DNA of 64,000 nt, taken from the NCBI RefSeq assembly GCF_022698145.1, contig NZ_JALDAX010000022.1, forward strand, positions 62,001 through 126,000, given 5' to 3'. This stretch comes from Streptomyces spinosisporus. GTDB taxonomy: Bacteria > Actinomycetota > Actinomycetes > Streptomycetales > Streptomycetaceae. How positions within the stretch are numbered: the stretch's first letter is position 1; each line of letters opens with the position of its first letter. A program made the translations under genes and the position numbers. Shown in pieces: positions 1 to 10,310 of this stretch. The notes under the pieces are model-generated. The model worked only from the letters and a program-made list of their open reading frames with translations, had not been told where the DNA came from and did no database searches.

Positions 1-336
1 AAGGCGCGGCCGGGCGCGGACGAGATGGTGATCGCCCGTGACCTCGCCGAGCGCAAGAGGCTGCTCCTGGAGAAGTCCGACGCGGTGGTGATCATGGTGG
101 GCGGCACCGGAACCCTCGACGAGGCCACCGAGATCCTGGAACTGAAGAAGCACGGGCACACCGACAAGCCGGTCGTCCTGCTTAACACCGCGGGCTTCTA
201 CGACGGCCTCAAGGAACAGTTCCGGCGCATGGAGGACGAGGGCTTCCTCCCCCGCCCCCTCACCGACCTGGTCTTCTTCGCCGAGGAGCCGGTGGGGGCG
301 CTGGCGTACCTGGAGGAGAGCCGGGGCATCGAGTGA
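1..336 (+). CDS. LOG family protein (lysine-decarboxylase-like fold), 5' truncated by the window
   Basis: The frame is open from base 1, so only the C-terminal 111 residues are present. The family comprises Rossmann-like proteins, some of which are cytokinin riboside 5'-monophosphate phosphoribohydrolases. Seen here: DEMVIARDLAERKRLL followed by VGGTGTLDEATE, the position of the family motif PGGxGTxxE. The proline before GG is replaced by valine in this copy. The conserved basic helix residues (RDLAERKR) that line the active site precede it. The C-terminal ending (VVLLNTAGFYDGL) is typical. The substrate cannot be decided from this fragment. Confidence 0.85.
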   Translation, partial: KARPGADEMVIARDLAERKRLLLEKSDAVVIMVGGTGTLDEATEILELKKHGHTDKPVVLLNTAGFYDGLKEQFRRMEDEGFLPRPLTDLVFFAEEPVGALAYLEESRGIE

Positions 337-407
337 GGTGGGCCTGAGGTGAGCGGGGGAGCCCGGGCAGGCGACGGGCGGGGCCGGTGGGGTGCGAGCA
401 TGGCGGC

Positions 408-1097
408 ATGGCTACACATGTGATCACCGGAGCGGGCTCCGGCATCGGCGCGGCCGTCGCGCGCCGCCTCCACGCGCGCGGGGACGAACTTGTGCTCCAC
501 GCGCGCGACGCGGGCCGTGCGAAGGAACTGGCGGCACAGTTCCCCGGCGCGAAGACGCTGGTCGGCGACCTCGCCGACCCGGACAAGCTGTCCTGGGCCT
601 TCTCCCACCAGACGCTCCCGGACCGCGTCGACTCCCTGCTCCACATCGCCGGGGTCGTCGACCTCGGGCCGGTCGGTGACCTCACCCCCAAGTCCTGGCG
701 CCACCAGCTGAACGTCAATTTGATCGCCCCGGCCGAGCTGACCCGGCACTTCCTGCCCCAGCTTCGCGCTGCCCGCGGCCACGTGGTCTTCGTCAACTCC
801 GGCGCCGGCCTGAGCGCCAGCGCCCACTGGTCCGCGTACGCCGCCTCCAAGCACGGCCTCAAGGCGCTCGCCGACTCGCTCCGCCAGGAGGAGCACGCGG
901 GCGGCGTCCGCGTCACCACGGTCTACCCGGGCCGCACCGCCAGCCCCATGCAGGCCAAGGTCCACCAGCAGGAGGGCAAGGAGTACGACGCCGCGCAGTG
1001 GATCGACCCGGAGTCGGTGGCGACGACGATCGTGATGGCCCTCGACCTGCCGAGGGACGCGGAGGTCAACGACCTGACGGTGAGGCCGGGGCGGTGA
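408..1097 (+). CDS. SDR family NAD(P)-dependent oxidoreductase
   Basis: Classical short-chain dehydrogenase of 229 residues, presumably cytosolic. The N-terminal cofactor motif TGAGSGIG is at residues 6-13. The catalytic tetrad region shows VFVNSGAG and then YAASK (Tyr and Lys of YxxxK). The PG motif after the active site (VYPGRTASPM) is also present. I chose the ATG at 408, which places MATHVITG directly before the nucleotide-binding loop; an upstream GTG at 387 would add seven unlikely residues. The stop overlaps the GTG start of the next gene by 4 bp, so the two are probably translationally coupled. Substrate unknown. Confidence 0.9.
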   Translation: MATHVITGAGSGIGAAVARRLHARGDELVLHARDAGRAKELAAQFPGAKTLVGDLADPDKLSWAFSHQTLPDRVDSLLHIAGVVDLGPVGDLTPKSWRHQLNVNLIAPAELTRHFLPQLRAARGHVVFVNSGAGLSASAHWSAYAASKHGLKALADSLRQEEHAGGVRVTTVYPGRTASPMQAKVHQQEGKEYDAAQWIDPESVATTIVMALDLPRDAEVNDLTVRPGR

Positions 1098-2092
1098 CCG
1101 AGGCGATGTTCGGCCCCGCCACCGGCATCGGTTCCATGCCGGGCGGCGACGCCCGGGAGGCCGCCAAGACCGTCACCGGGAGTTTCGAGGACTTCCCCTT
1201 CCTGCCCGAACTGCCCGCCCGCGGCCCCGGCGCCGACATGATCGGCCGCACCGCCGGCCTGCTCGTGGAGCTGTACGCACGCGTGGAGCCCAGCGGCTGG
1301 CGGATCGGGGACCGGCCCGGCCGGGACACCAAGCGCGCCAGGTCCTGGCTCGGCGAGGACCTCGACGCCCTGGAGGAGTTCACCCAGGACTACGAGGGCC
1401 CGCTGAAGGTGCAGGCGGTGGGCCCCTGGACCCTCGCCGCCGCACTGGAGCTGAGGAACGGAGAGGCGGCCCTGTCGGACCCCGGCGCCTGCCGCGACCT
1501 CGCCGCCTCCCTCGCCGAAGGCATCCGTCTGCACCTGGAGGAGGTGCGGCGCCGCGTCCCCGGCGCCACCCTCGTCCTGCAGCTCGACGAACCCTCGCTC
1601 ACGGCCGTGCTGCGCGGCCAGGTGAAGACCGCCAGCGGCTACCGCACCCACCGCGCCGTGGACCGCCAGCTCGTCGAGGCCACCCTCCGCGACGTCGTCG
1701 GGGTTCACACGGGCGGCCCCGCCGTGGTCCACTCCTGCGCACCGGATGTCCCGTTCGCCCTGCTGCGCCGGGCGGGCGCGGCGGCGATCTCCTTCGACTT
1801 CGCGCTGCTCACCGAGCGTGACGACGAGGTGATCGGTGAGGCGGTGGAAGGGGGGACGCGGCTCTTCGCCGGTGTCGTGCCGGGCACGGACGGCCCATTG
1901 TCAGACCCTGCCGGTAGCGTCATGGGTGTCAGGACGCTGTGGCGCAGGTTGGGGCTGCGACCGGAGCTGCTCGCGGAGGCGGTGACGATCACGCCGTCGT
2001 GCGGACTCGCGGGGGCTTCCCCGGACTACGCGCGCCGTGCCCTCGCCCACTGCGTCCGGGCGGCGAGATCCCTCGCGGACAACCCAGAGTAA
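1094..2092 (+). CDS. Cobalamin-independent methionine synthase-like protein (MetE C-terminal domain only)
   Basis: About 332 residues, close to the size of a lone MetE catalytic barrel rather than the ~750-residue two-domain enzyme. The zinc-site motifs are visible: VVHSCAPD (His-x-Cys) and, near the end, TPSCGLAG (third Cys). The active-site segment LQLDEPSL is also present. Family knowledge: this barrel transfers a methyl group to a thiol such as homocysteine. The stand-alone form probably uses a donor other than the polyglutamated folate bound by full MetE; that is inference. The GTG start at 1094 overlaps the SDR stop, and ligA follows 15 bp later. No SAM or cobalamin riboswitch is visible upstream. 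Confidence 0.85.
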   Translation: MTEAMFGPATGIGSMPGGDAREAAKTVTGSFEDFPFLPELPARGPGADMIGRTAGLLVELYARVEPSGWRIGDRPGRDTKRARSWLGEDLDALEEFTQDYEGPLKVQAVGPWTLAAALELRNGEAALSDPGACRDLAASLAEGIRLHLEEVRRRVPGATLVLQLDEPSLTAVLRGQVKTASGYRTHRAVDRQLVEATLRDVVGVHTGGPAVVHSCAPDVPFALLRRAGAAAISFDFALLTERDDEVIGEAVEGGTRLFAGVVPGTDGPLSDPAGSVMGVRTLWRRLGLRPELLAEAVTITPSCGLAGASPDYARRALAHCVRAARSLADNPE

Positions 2093-2107
2093 CGGGAGGA
2101 CCATACG

Positions 2108-4300
2108 GTGGCCGGCGACAAGCAAGCGGAGACGGCGGTGCCCGCCGAAGCACGGGAGCAGCACGCGAAGCTCGCTGAGCAGATCGAGGAGCACCGCTTC
2201 CGGTACTACGTGAAGGACGCTCCGGTCGTCAGCGACGCGGAGTTCGACAAGCTCCTGCGCTCCCTGGAGGCGCTGGAGGAGGAGCACCCCGAGCTGCGCA
2301 CACCCGACTCGCCGACACAGAAGGTGTCGGGGTCGTACGAGACCGAGTTCACGGCGGTCCAGCACGCCTCCCGGATGCTCTCCCTGGACAACACCTTCAA
2401 CGACGAGGAACTCGCCGCCTGGGCCGACCGCATCCACCGCGAGCTGGGCGAGCAGGAGTACCACTTCCTGTGCGAGCTCAAGGTCGACGGCCTCGCCGTC
2501 AACCTCACGTACGAGCACGGCCGCCTGGTCCGCGCGGCCACCCGCGGCGACGGACGCACGGGCGAGGACATCACCCCCAATGTCCGTACGATCACGGAGA
2601 TTCCGGACCGCCTGGCGGGCGACCGCGTCCCGGACCGCGTGGAGATCCGCGGCGAGGTCTACTTCCCGATGGAGAAGTTCGAGGAGCTCAACGCCCGTCT
2701 GGTGGAGGCCGGCGACAAGCCCTTCGCCAACCCGCGCAATGCCGCCGCCGGTTCACTGCGCCAGAAGGACCCCCGCGTCACCGCCACCCGCCCGCTGCAC
2801 ATGGTGGTCCACGGCATCGGCGTCCTCGAGGGCTTCGAGGGCCTCACCCGCCTCTCCCAGGGCTACGACCTGCTGAGGACCTGGGGCCTGCCCACCTCCC
2901 CGCACAACAGAGTGGTCGACGGCCTCGACGGCGCACGGGAGTTCATCGCGTACTACGGCGAGAACCGCCACTCCGTGGAGCACGAGATCGACGGAGTCGT
3001 CGTCAAACTGGACGAGATCCCCCTCCAGGGACGCCTCGGCTCCACCTCCCGCGCCCCGCGCTGGGCGATCGCGTACAAGTACGCGCCGGAGGAGGTCAAC
3101 ACCAAGCTCATCAACATCCGCGTGGGCGTGGGCCGCACGGGCCGCGTCACTCCGTACGCCCAGGTCGAGCCGGTGACGGTGGCCGGCTCGGAGGTGGAGT
3201 TCGCCACCCTGCACAACCAGGACGTGGTCAAGGCCAAGGGCGTCCTCATCGGCGACACGGTGGTGCTGCGCAAGGCCGGGGACGTCATCCCGGAGATCCT
3301 CGGTCCGGTCGTCGACCTGCGCGACGGCAGCGAGCACGAGTTCGTGATGCCGTCCGAGTGCCCCGAGTGCGGTACGCCGCTTCGGCCGATGAAGGAGGCC
3401 GACGTCGACCTGCGCTGCCCGAACGCCCGCGCGTGCCCGGCCCAGTTGCGTGAGCGGCTGTTCTACCTCGCGGGCCGCAAGGCGCTGGACATCGAGCATT
3501 TCGGGTATGTCGCCGCGGCCGCCCTGACCAAGCCGCTGGAGCCCGCCGACCCGCCGCTGAAGGACGAGGGCGACCTCTTCGACCTCACCGTCGAGCAATT
3601 GCTGCCCATCAAGGCCTATGTCCTCGATCAGGACAGCGGCCTGCCCAAGCGCGACCCGAAGACCGGCGACGAGAAGATCGCCACGGTCTTCGCCAACCAG
3701 CAGGGCGAGCCGAAGAAGAACGCGGTCGCCATGCTGGAGAACATCGCCGCGGCCAAGGAGCGCCCGCTCGCCCGCGTCCTGACCGGTCTGTCGATCCGTC
3801 ACGTCGGCCCGGTCGCCGCCGAGGCGCTGGCCCGTGAGTTCCGGTCGATCGAGCGCATCGAGCAGGCCACGGAGGAGGAACTGGCGGGCACCGACGGCGT
3901 CGGCGGGATCATCGCCGCCTCCCTCAAGGAGTGGTTCGCCGAGGAGTGGCACCAGGAGATCCTGCGCAAGTGGCGGGCCGCCGGGGTCCGTATGGAGGAG
4001 GAGGGTTCGGGCGAGGACGAGGGCCCGCGCCCGCTCGAGGGACTGACCGTCGTGGTCACCGGCACCCTCGAACACTTCACGCGCGACGGCGCCAAGGAGG
4101 CGCTGCAGAGCCGCGGAGCGAAGGTGACCGGATCGGTTTCGAAGAAGACGTCGTTCGTGGTGGTGGGTGACAACCCGGGTTCGAAGTACGACAAGGCGAT
4201 GCAGCTCAAGGTGCCTGTGCTGAACGAGGAGGGCTTCGACGTCCTGCTGGAACAGGGCCCGGACGCGGCGGCCGAAGTTGCGCTTCCCACAGAGGAGTAG
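2108..4300 (+). CDS. ligA: NAD-dependent DNA ligase LigA
   Basis: 730 residues, somewhat longer than the usual ~670 because of an insert around residues 470-540. Domain order: Ia domain (EEHRFRYYVKDAPVVSDAEFD), adenylation domain with the nucleotidyl-lysine in KVDG at residue 125, OB fold, four-Cys zinc finger (CPECG ... CPNARACPAQ), helix-hairpin-helix repeats, and a C-terminal BRCT domain (LTVVVTGTLEHFTRDGAKEAL). It seals nicks during replication and repair using NAD+. The GTG start at 2108 follows an AGGACCATACG stretch weakly resembling a ribosome site. The insert with several Lys/Asp-rich stretches is, I believe, common in actinomycete LigA. Confidence 0.98.
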   Translation: MAGDKQAETAVPAEAREQHAKLAEQIEEHRFRYYVKDAPVVSDAEFDKLLRSLEALEEEHPELRTPDSPTQKVSGSYETEFTAVQHASRMLSLDNTFNDEELAAWADRIHRELGEQEYHFLCELKVDGLAVNLTYEHGRLVRAATRGDGRTGEDITPNVRTITEIPDRLAGDRVPDRVEIRGEVYFPMEKFEELNARLVEAGDKPFANPRNAAAGSLRQKDPRVTATRPLHMVVHGIGVLEGFEGLTRLSQGYDLLRTWGLPTSPHNRVVDGLDGAREFIAYYGENRHSVEHEIDGVVVKLDEIPLQGRLGSTSRAPRWAIAYKYAPEEVNTKLINIRVGVGRTGRVTPYAQVEPVTVAGSEVEFATLHNQDVVKAKGVLIGDTVVLRKAGDVIPEILGPVVDLRDGSEHEFVMPSECPECGTPLRPMKEADVDLRCPNARACPAQLRERLFYLAGRKALDIEHFGYVAAAALTKPLEPADPPLKDEGDLFDLTVEQLLPIKAYVLDQDSGLPKRDPKTGDEKIATVFANQQGEPKKNAVAMLENIAAAKERPLARVLTGLSIRHVGPVAAEALAREFRSIERIEQATEEELAGTDGVGGIIAASLKEWFAEEWHQEILRKWRAAGVRMEEEGSGEDEGPRPLEGLTVVVTGTLEHFTRDGAKEALQSRGAKVTGSVSKKTSFVVVGDNPGSKYDKAMQLKVPVLNEEGFDVLLEQGPDAAAEVALPTEE

Positions 4301-4449
4301 CGATTGAAGGCCACCCGATCGGCGCATACCAGATGCATACGGGTGGCTGGGGTGCATTCGGGCAACCGTCGACGACCGCTGCCCGTGGAAGCCTTCTGCG
4401 GCCTACTGTTGAGATGTGCACCTGCCGTGCCCAGCTGCGGTTGGGGCAT

Positions 4450-4474
4450 CCCCTTGCTCTTGGTGAGCAAGGGG
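4450..4474 (+). other. Hairpin in the ligA-rmdB intergenic region
   Basis: A perfect 10-bp stem (CCCCTTGCTC / GAGCAAGGGG) with a 5-base loop, followed at once by AAGGGTTTTCC. It could be a weak terminator behind ligA or an RNA structure in the 5' leader of the next gene. A TACTGT -10-like box at 4404 lies upstream of it. The rest of the 4301-4559 gap holds nothing else I recognise. Confidence 0.45.
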
Positions 4475-4559
4475 AAGGGTTTTCCAATGCGGTGCCGTTG
4501 ATGGTTGTCGGGCATCGGGCCGCGTGGCGTGGGCACCGCCGGCTGTGAGAGGGACGGGA

Positions 4560-6803
4560 ATGGAACCGACCGAGAGCGCCGCCCCTGACTCAGGGCTGCG
4601 CGTGCGCCGGGTCACCGGCGCATGGCGGGCGAGCCGGTGGGCCGGGCGGCCCTCGGAGCGCCCGGGCGCGGAGGGGCGCGCCACCGGACAGTACACCGCA
4701 CCGGACGGGCGTGCCCCGCACCCCGGCATCGAGCACCCCGCGGGCCTGTCGGACGGCGAGCACGACCGTCACCTGTCCTGGCCCGCCCTGCCCGCCGCCG
4801 TCGTGGCCGCGGCCGCCTTCGTCCTCGGCGCCGGTTTCTACCGCGCGTTCAGCGGCGTCCACGCACTCTTCCCGTGCGGCACCGTCGGCTGGTCCCTCGC
4901 CGTGCTGACCGGCATCATCGTCGGCCACCTGGTCATGCTCGGCCGCTCCCGCTGGTGGGGCGGCACGGGCTCCGGCGCCGCCCTGACCCTCGCCGTCCTG
5001 ATGCTCTACGGCTGGGTGCCGGCCGGAATGGTCAGCCTCACCGTCGTCGTGCTGGTCGGCATCGCCCGCCGCAACCGCTGGCGCCAGGGCGTGCTGCACG
5101 GCTCGGTGGACATCCTCGGCATCGGCGCCGGAGCCCTGGTGCTGGGCGCGTTCGGACGCGTGCCGTCCGTCGAGAACCCCTGGGACCCGGACACCTGGAC
5201 CCTCTACACCGCCCCCGAGGTGGTGCTGGTCGCCGCCGCCTACCTCGTGGTCACCCGCACCCTGCTGTGGTATCTGCACGTGCCGCGCGGCGGACTGCCC
5301 ACCGTGGCGCGTACGGCCCTGGTCAGACAGGGACTTGTCGCGGTCGCGCTGCTCGGCATCGCCCCGCTGGTGTGTGTGGTCGCCGCCGCACAGCCCGTGC
5401 TGCTGCCGCTGTTCGCCATCCCGCTGATCGCCCTCGACTCCACGCTGTGGATCGCCCGGGCGCGGGCCGAGGAGCAGTTGCGCGACCCGCTGACCGGGCT
5501 GCCCAACCGGCAGTGGCTGCAGGAGCGGATCTGGACCGCGCTGGACGACGCCGAGCGCATCGGTGCCCGGGCTGCCCTGATGCTGATCGACCTGGACCGT
5601 TTCCGTTCGGTCAACGACACACTCGGGCATCTCGCCGGTGACCGGCTGCTGTTGCAGATAGCCGACCGGCTGCGTCTCGCCCTGCCGCGCGGAGCGGAGG
5701 CCGCGCGGCTCGGCGGGGACGAGTTCGCCGTGCTGCTGCCGGTCGCCGACTCCACGACGTCCGCGACCCGGGTGGCGCGCGGCCTGGTCACCGCGCTCAG
5801 CTCCCCGCTCGACCTCGACGGGCTCACGCTCGTCCTGGAGGCCAGCGCCGGAGTCGCCGTCTTCCCGGACCACGCCCTGGACGCCGAGGGGATGCTGCGC
5901 CGGGCGGACGTGGCGATGTACCAGGCCAAGCGGGACCGTACGGGCGTCGAGGTCTACGAGTCCAAGCGGGACTCCAACACCCCGGACCGCCTCGGCCTGC
6001 TGGGAGATCTGCGCCGGGCCCTCGACGCCCACGAGGTGCAGTTGCACTACCAGCCCAAGGTCCGCTTCGACGGGCAGGTGGCCGGGCTCGAGGCGCTGGT
6101 GCGGTGGGTGCATCCCGAGCGCGGGAAGGTGCCGCCGGACGAGTTCATAGCGATCGCGGAGTCGTCGGGGCTGATGCCCCATCTCACCGAGTACGTCCTG
6201 GAGACAGCGCTCGGACAGGTGGCCAAGTGGCGGGCCCAGGGCCTGTTCGTGCCGGTCGCGGTCAACGTGTCCCCGCGAGACGTCCACACCCCCGGCTTCG
6301 CGGGCTCCGTCGCCGCACGGCTGGCCCGGCACGGAGTTCCCGCGGGAGCGCTCCAACTCGAGATAACGGAACACGTCCTGCTGGAGGACCCGCAGCGTGC
6401 CGCCGACACCCTGGCCGGTCTGACCGGGCACGGAGTGAAGATGTCACTGGACGACTTCGGCACGGGCTACTCGTCTCTCGTCCATCTACGGCGGCTCCCG
6501 GTGAGCGAGTTGAAGATCGACCGCTCCTTCGTGGCCCGCCTGGCCGTCGACGCGGAGGACGCGGAGATCGTCCGCTGCACCGTCGACCTCGCCCACTCCC
6601 TCGGCCTGCTCGTCGTGGCCGAGGGCGTCGAGGACGACGAGACCTGGGAACGCCTGCGCGACCTCCGCTGCGACGCCGTCCAGGGCTGGCTGGTGGCCGC
6701 AGCCATGCCGGCCGACGAGACAACAGCCTGGCTACGAGCCCGAGGCTCCCGAGGCTGGGTACGCCCCCGCGCGGCTCTGCCGGCAGCGGCGGGCGACGAG
6801 TAG
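4560..6803 (+). CDS. rmdB: Membrane GGDEF-EAL cyclic di-GMP phosphodiesterase, RmdB-like
   Basis: 747 residues. The N-terminal ~80 residues are disordered and polar. About eight hydrophobic segments follow (to about residue 300), then a GGDEF domain (DPLTGLPNRQWL; GGDEF at 385-389) and an EAL domain (EAL at 511-513). All EAL catalytic positions are visible: EAL, NVSPRD, LEITE, DDFGTG, KIDRSF, AEGVED and VQGW, so phosphodiesterase activity is expected. GGDEF lacks an upstream RxxD inhibitory site. Established knowledge: in S. coelicolor RmdB (SCO5495, next to ligA) is a c-di-GMP phosphodiesterase affecting aerial development. Start ATG 4560 has GAGAGGGACGGGA upstream. The symbol rests on architecture and recalled synteny. 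Confidence 0.85.
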   Translation: MEPTESAAPDSGLRVRRVTGAWRASRWAGRPSERPGAEGRATGQYTAPDGRAPHPGIEHPAGLSDGEHDRHLSWPALPAAVVAAAAFVLGAGFYRAFSGVHALFPCGTVGWSLAVLTGIIVGHLVMLGRSRWWGGTGSGAALTLAVLMLYGWVPAGMVSLTVVVLVGIARRNRWRQGVLHGSVDILGIGAGALVLGAFGRVPSVENPWDPDTWTLYTAPEVVLVAAAYLVVTRTLLWYLHVPRGGLPTVARTALVRQGLVAVALLGIAPLVCVVAAAQPVLLPLFAIPLIALDSTLWIARARAEEQLRDPLTGLPNRQWLQERIWTALDDAERIGARAALMLIDLDRFRSVNDTLGHLAGDRLLLQIADRLRLALPRGAEAARLGGDEFAVLLPVADSTTSATRVARGLVTALSSPLDLDGLTLVLEASAGVAVFPDHALDAEGMLRRADVAMYQAKRDRTGVEVYESKRDSNTPDRLGLLGDLRRALDAHEVQLHYQPKVRFDGQVAGLEALVRWVHPERGKVPPDEFIAIAESSGLMPHLTEYVLETALGQVAKWRAQGLFVPVAVNVSPRDVHTPGFAGSVAARLARHGVPAGALQLEITEHVLLEDPQRAADTLAGLTGHGVKMSLDDFGTGYSSLVHLRRLPVSELKIDRSFVARLAVDAEDAEIVRCTVDLAHSLGLLVVAEGVEDDETWERLRDLRCDAVQGWLVAAAMPADETTAWLRARGSRGWVRPRAALPAAAGDE

Positions 6804-7068
6804 GGCGACTGCCCACCTGGGCAGAGGCGGCGCTCACCCGCGGCCGGCCGACGCCCAACCGCGCTGCCGCAGAACACGCCTGGCAACCGCGCACCGCGCC
6901 GCGCCACTGCCCTCACCAGCCCCCGGCCGGAGACCGCCACCCGCGATGAGGGGCCGCCCGCCCGTCCGGGCCGGCCGACGGCGGCCGTCACCCCGGGACC
7001 GCCCGCGCGCTGCTCCATCAAAAGCGCACCCGGGCGCCGCCCTGCCGCAAGCACCCGCCAGGGGCCCC
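6804..7068. other. Intergenic gap without recognisable gene
   Basis: 265 bp between the convergent rmdB and TetR genes. It contains a small 6-bp hairpin (6809-6824, CTGCCC/GGGCAG) just past the rmdB stop, with no T tail. Short open frames here have poor codon use and no ribosome site. Confidence 0.5.
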
Positions 7069-7653
7069 TCACTCACCCCCCGCCGCAAAATGCCCGATCA
7101 GCAGTGCCAACCGCTCCTCATGAGCCCTCTTCGGTAGGCGCCCGCTGCGCATCAGGGTCACCAGACCGTGCAGACCTGCCCAGTAGGTCTCCGTGAGGAG
7201 GGCCGTGTCCTCGCCGTCGGCGGTGATCGGCTCCACGACTGCGAGGAGTTCGCCGAAGGCCTCCTTCAGGGGGGCCGGGGCTTCCGAGGTGGCGAAGGGG
7301 AGGTCCGTGGCGAGGGTGAACATCGCGTCGTACAGGGCCGGCCGGCGCCGGGCGAAGTCGGCATAGGCCCGGCCCACCGCGGCGAGCGCCTCCCGGGTGC
7401 CCTTGGCCGCCGTACGTGCCGCACGCAGTTCGACCGCCAGATCCGCGCAGCCCTGGACCGCGACCGCCGCCATGATCGCGCCCTTGCCCTTGAAGTGGCT
7501 GTAGAGGACGGGCTGGCTGTACTCGATCTCCGCCGCGAGGCGCCGGGTCGTCACCGCGTCCCAGCCCTCCGCCTCCGCAAGGTCCCGCGCCGCCGTGACG
7601 ATCAGCCGCTCGCGTTCCGCTCGTTCGCGCTCCCGGCGCTGTTGGATCGACAT
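7069..7653 (-). CDS. TetR/AcrR family transcriptional regulator
   Basis: 194 residues from ATG at 7653. The N-terminal HTH is clear: LIVTAARDLAEAEGWDAVTTRRLAAEI, then YSQPVLYSHFKGKGAI, the usual TetR recognition helix and following FKGK turn. The C-terminal ligand domain contains a segment (GRAYADFARRRPALYDAMF) typical of the TetR_C_33/WHG-type family. It stands divergent from the DUF4267 gene, and two matching palindromes lie between them, so it most likely represses itself and that gene. The ligand is unknown. Confidence 0.92.
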   Translation of the reverse strand: MSIQQRRERERAERERLIVTAARDLAEAEGWDAVTTRRLAAEIEYSQPVLYSHFKGKGAIMAAVAVQGCADLAVELRAARTAAKGTREALAAVGRAYADFARRRPALYDAMFTLATDLPFATSEAPAPLKEAFGELLAVVEPITADGEDTALLTETYWAGLHGLVTLMRSGRLPKRAHEERLALLIGHFAAGGE

Positions 7654-7663
7654 ACCAGGAATT

Positions 7664-7726
7664 CTAGCAGCGCTAGCCAATCTGTCGACGCTCTGCTAGC
7701 TTCGCTCCTGTTGCTAGCAGTGCTAG
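7664..7726. promoter_or_regulatory. Pair of TetR operator-like palindromes
   Basis: CTAGCAGCGCTAG at 7664-7676 and CTAGCAGTGCTAG at 7714-7726 share the inverted repeat CTAGC-N3-GCTAG. Their centres are 50 bp apart, about five helical turns, on the same DNA face. A further half site (GCTAG, 7695-7699) lies between. The first site is 11 bp from the TetR start and the second 24 bp from the DUF4267 start, so both promoters are covered. Confidence 0.75.
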
Positions 7727-7750
7727 AAATCGACGTAGAGGAGAAGAGAC

Positions 7751-8122
7751 ATGACTGTCACCGCCTACACGCTGGCCGTCCTGCTCGACCTGTTCTGCCT
7801 GTTCCTCGGTTACCGCTTCCTGCTCCAGCCCGGCCCCGCCGCAACCGGCTACGGCGTCCCCGCGCGCCCCGACGGCGACGCCGGCGCGTATCTCTCGATC
7901 AAGGGCCTCAGGGACGGCACGTTCGGCCTGATGGGCCTGGCCCTGCTCGTCTTCGTGGGCGCCCGTGCCGAGGCCTGGTTCATGGTCACCGTCGCGCTCG
8001 TGCCGCTGTTCGACACGCTGATAGTGCTGCGGCACGGCGGTGCGAAAGCCGTGGCGTTCGGGATCCACTTCGCCACCGCGATCGTTGTCCTGATCAGTGC
8101 CGCACTGCTCTTCGCGGTCTGA
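7751..8122 (+). CDS. DUF4267 domain small membrane protein
   Basis: 123 residues with about four hydrophobic segments (residues 5-25, 55-75, 78-95, 103-122). The pattern YRFLLQPGPAATGYG ... YLSIKGLRDGTFGLMGLALL matches the DUF4267 family, small integral membrane proteins of unknown role often found beside TetR regulators. The ATG follows GTAGAGGAGAAGAGAC, a strong ribosome site. It is probably under control of the divergent TetR protein. No biochemical role is known to me. Confidence 0.85.
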   Translation: MTVTAYTLAVLLDLFCLFLGYRFLLQPGPAATGYGVPARPDGDAGAYLSIKGLRDGTFGLMGLALLVFVGARAEAWFMVTVALVPLFDTLIVLRHGGAKAVAFGIHFATAIVVLISAALLFAV

Positions 8123-8167
8123 CGGGACGACTTCCCGCGCAGCGAACCCCGGGACGCCCGGCGGCAA

Positions 8168-8210
8168 GCCGTAAACCGTTTAACGGCCACCGGGTCCGGC
8201 CCCATAGGAT
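8168..8210 (+). promoter_or_regulatory. Promoter region of the gat operon
   Basis: A TAGGAT -10-like box at 8205-8210 sits 46 bp before the gatC start. An imperfect inverted repeat GCCGTAAAC/GTTTAACGGC (8168-8187) lies where the -35 region would be. The -35 element itself is not obvious. Confidence 0.4.
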
Positions 8211-8256
8211 TGGGCCCAGTCGCACATCACACACACTCACCCCAGAGGATCGCTGC

Positions 8257-8553
8257 ATGCCTGGCATCACGCGCGAGGAGGTCGCCCACCTCGCCCGGCT
8301 GGCGCGTCTGGAGCTGAAGCCCGAAGAACTCGACCACTTCGCAGGCCAGCTGGACGACATCATCGGCGCGGTCGCCCGCGTCAGTGAGGTCGCCGACCAA
8401 GACGTACCGCCGACCTCGCACCCGCTCCCGCTGACGAACGTCATGCGCAAGGACGAGGTCCGTCCGTCGCTCACCCCCGAGCAGGCGCTCTCCGGCGCCC
8501 CGGCCCAGAAGCAGCAGCGTTTCAAGGTGCCGCAGATCCTGGGGGAGGACTGA
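8257..8553 (+). CDS. gatC: Asp-tRNA(Asn)/Glu-tRNA(Gln) amidotransferase subunit GatC
   Basis: 98 residues, normal for GatC. Features seen: N-terminal helix ITREEVAHLARLARLEL, the linker with PPTSHPLPLTNVMRKDEV, and the C-terminal QQQRFKVPQIL. GatC is the small structural subunit that wraps around GatA and holds it to GatB in the GatCAB complex, which converts Glu-tRNA(Gln) to Gln-tRNA(Gln). It is the first gene of the operon; gatA begins 5 bp after its stop. ATG 8257 follows an AGAGGATC ribosome site. Confidence 0.97.
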   Translation: MPGITREEVAHLARLARLELKPEELDHFAGQLDDIIGAVARVSEVADQDVPPTSHPLPLTNVMRKDEVRPSLTPEQALSGAPAQKQQRFKVPQILGED

Positions 8554-8558
8554 ATCCC

Positions 8559-10054
<1,496 letters not shown>

Positions 10055-10058
<4 letters not shown>

Positions 10059-10297
10059 CCAAGACGCTCACCAAGGCTCAGGACTTCAAGAAGTCCAAGT
10101 CCGGTATGTACGTGTCCATCGCCACCACCGCCTTCGGCGCGTTCGGTGTCGCCAAGCGGATCAAGAAGGCGCGCTCCGAGCAGGACGCGCTGCGACTGAT
10201 CGACGCGACCGTGGCCGCCGTCGGCATCGTCACCGGCCTCGCCGTCCTGTACCGCGAGCTGAAGCGGCTGGGCGACGACGACGTCCTGCTGGGCTGA
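10055..10297 (+). CDS. Conserved small membrane protein between gatA and gatB
   Basis: 80 residues from the GTG overlapping the gatA stop. The N-terminus is basic (TKTLTKAQDFKKSKSG). A moderately hydrophobic stretch with SIATTAFGAFGVAKRIKKA and a second segment (VAAVGIVTGLAVLYREL) suggest one or two membrane helices. I recall a similar small gene at this place in other Streptomyces, but I know no function and no named domain. Because it is embedded in the operon it is co-transcribed with the amidotransferase genes; whether it touches GatCAB is unknown. Confidence 0.8.
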
Positions 10298-10310
10298 GAG
10301 GGAAGTTTCA

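Noticed and set aside
1094..2092. SAM or cobalamin riboswitch controlling the methionine synthase-like gene
   Set aside because: The gene overlaps the upstream SDR gene, leaving no leader, and no riboswitch-like structure was seen before the SDR gene.
4333..4548. Short frame containing MCTCRAQL before rmdB, possible Cys-type leader peptide
   Set aside because: No ribosome site, overlaps a hairpin, and nothing links rmdB to cysteine supply; evidence too thin.
6809..6824. Small hairpin after the rmdB stop as terminator
   Set aside because: Only a 6-bp stem with no T tail; mentioned in the gap entry but not called.
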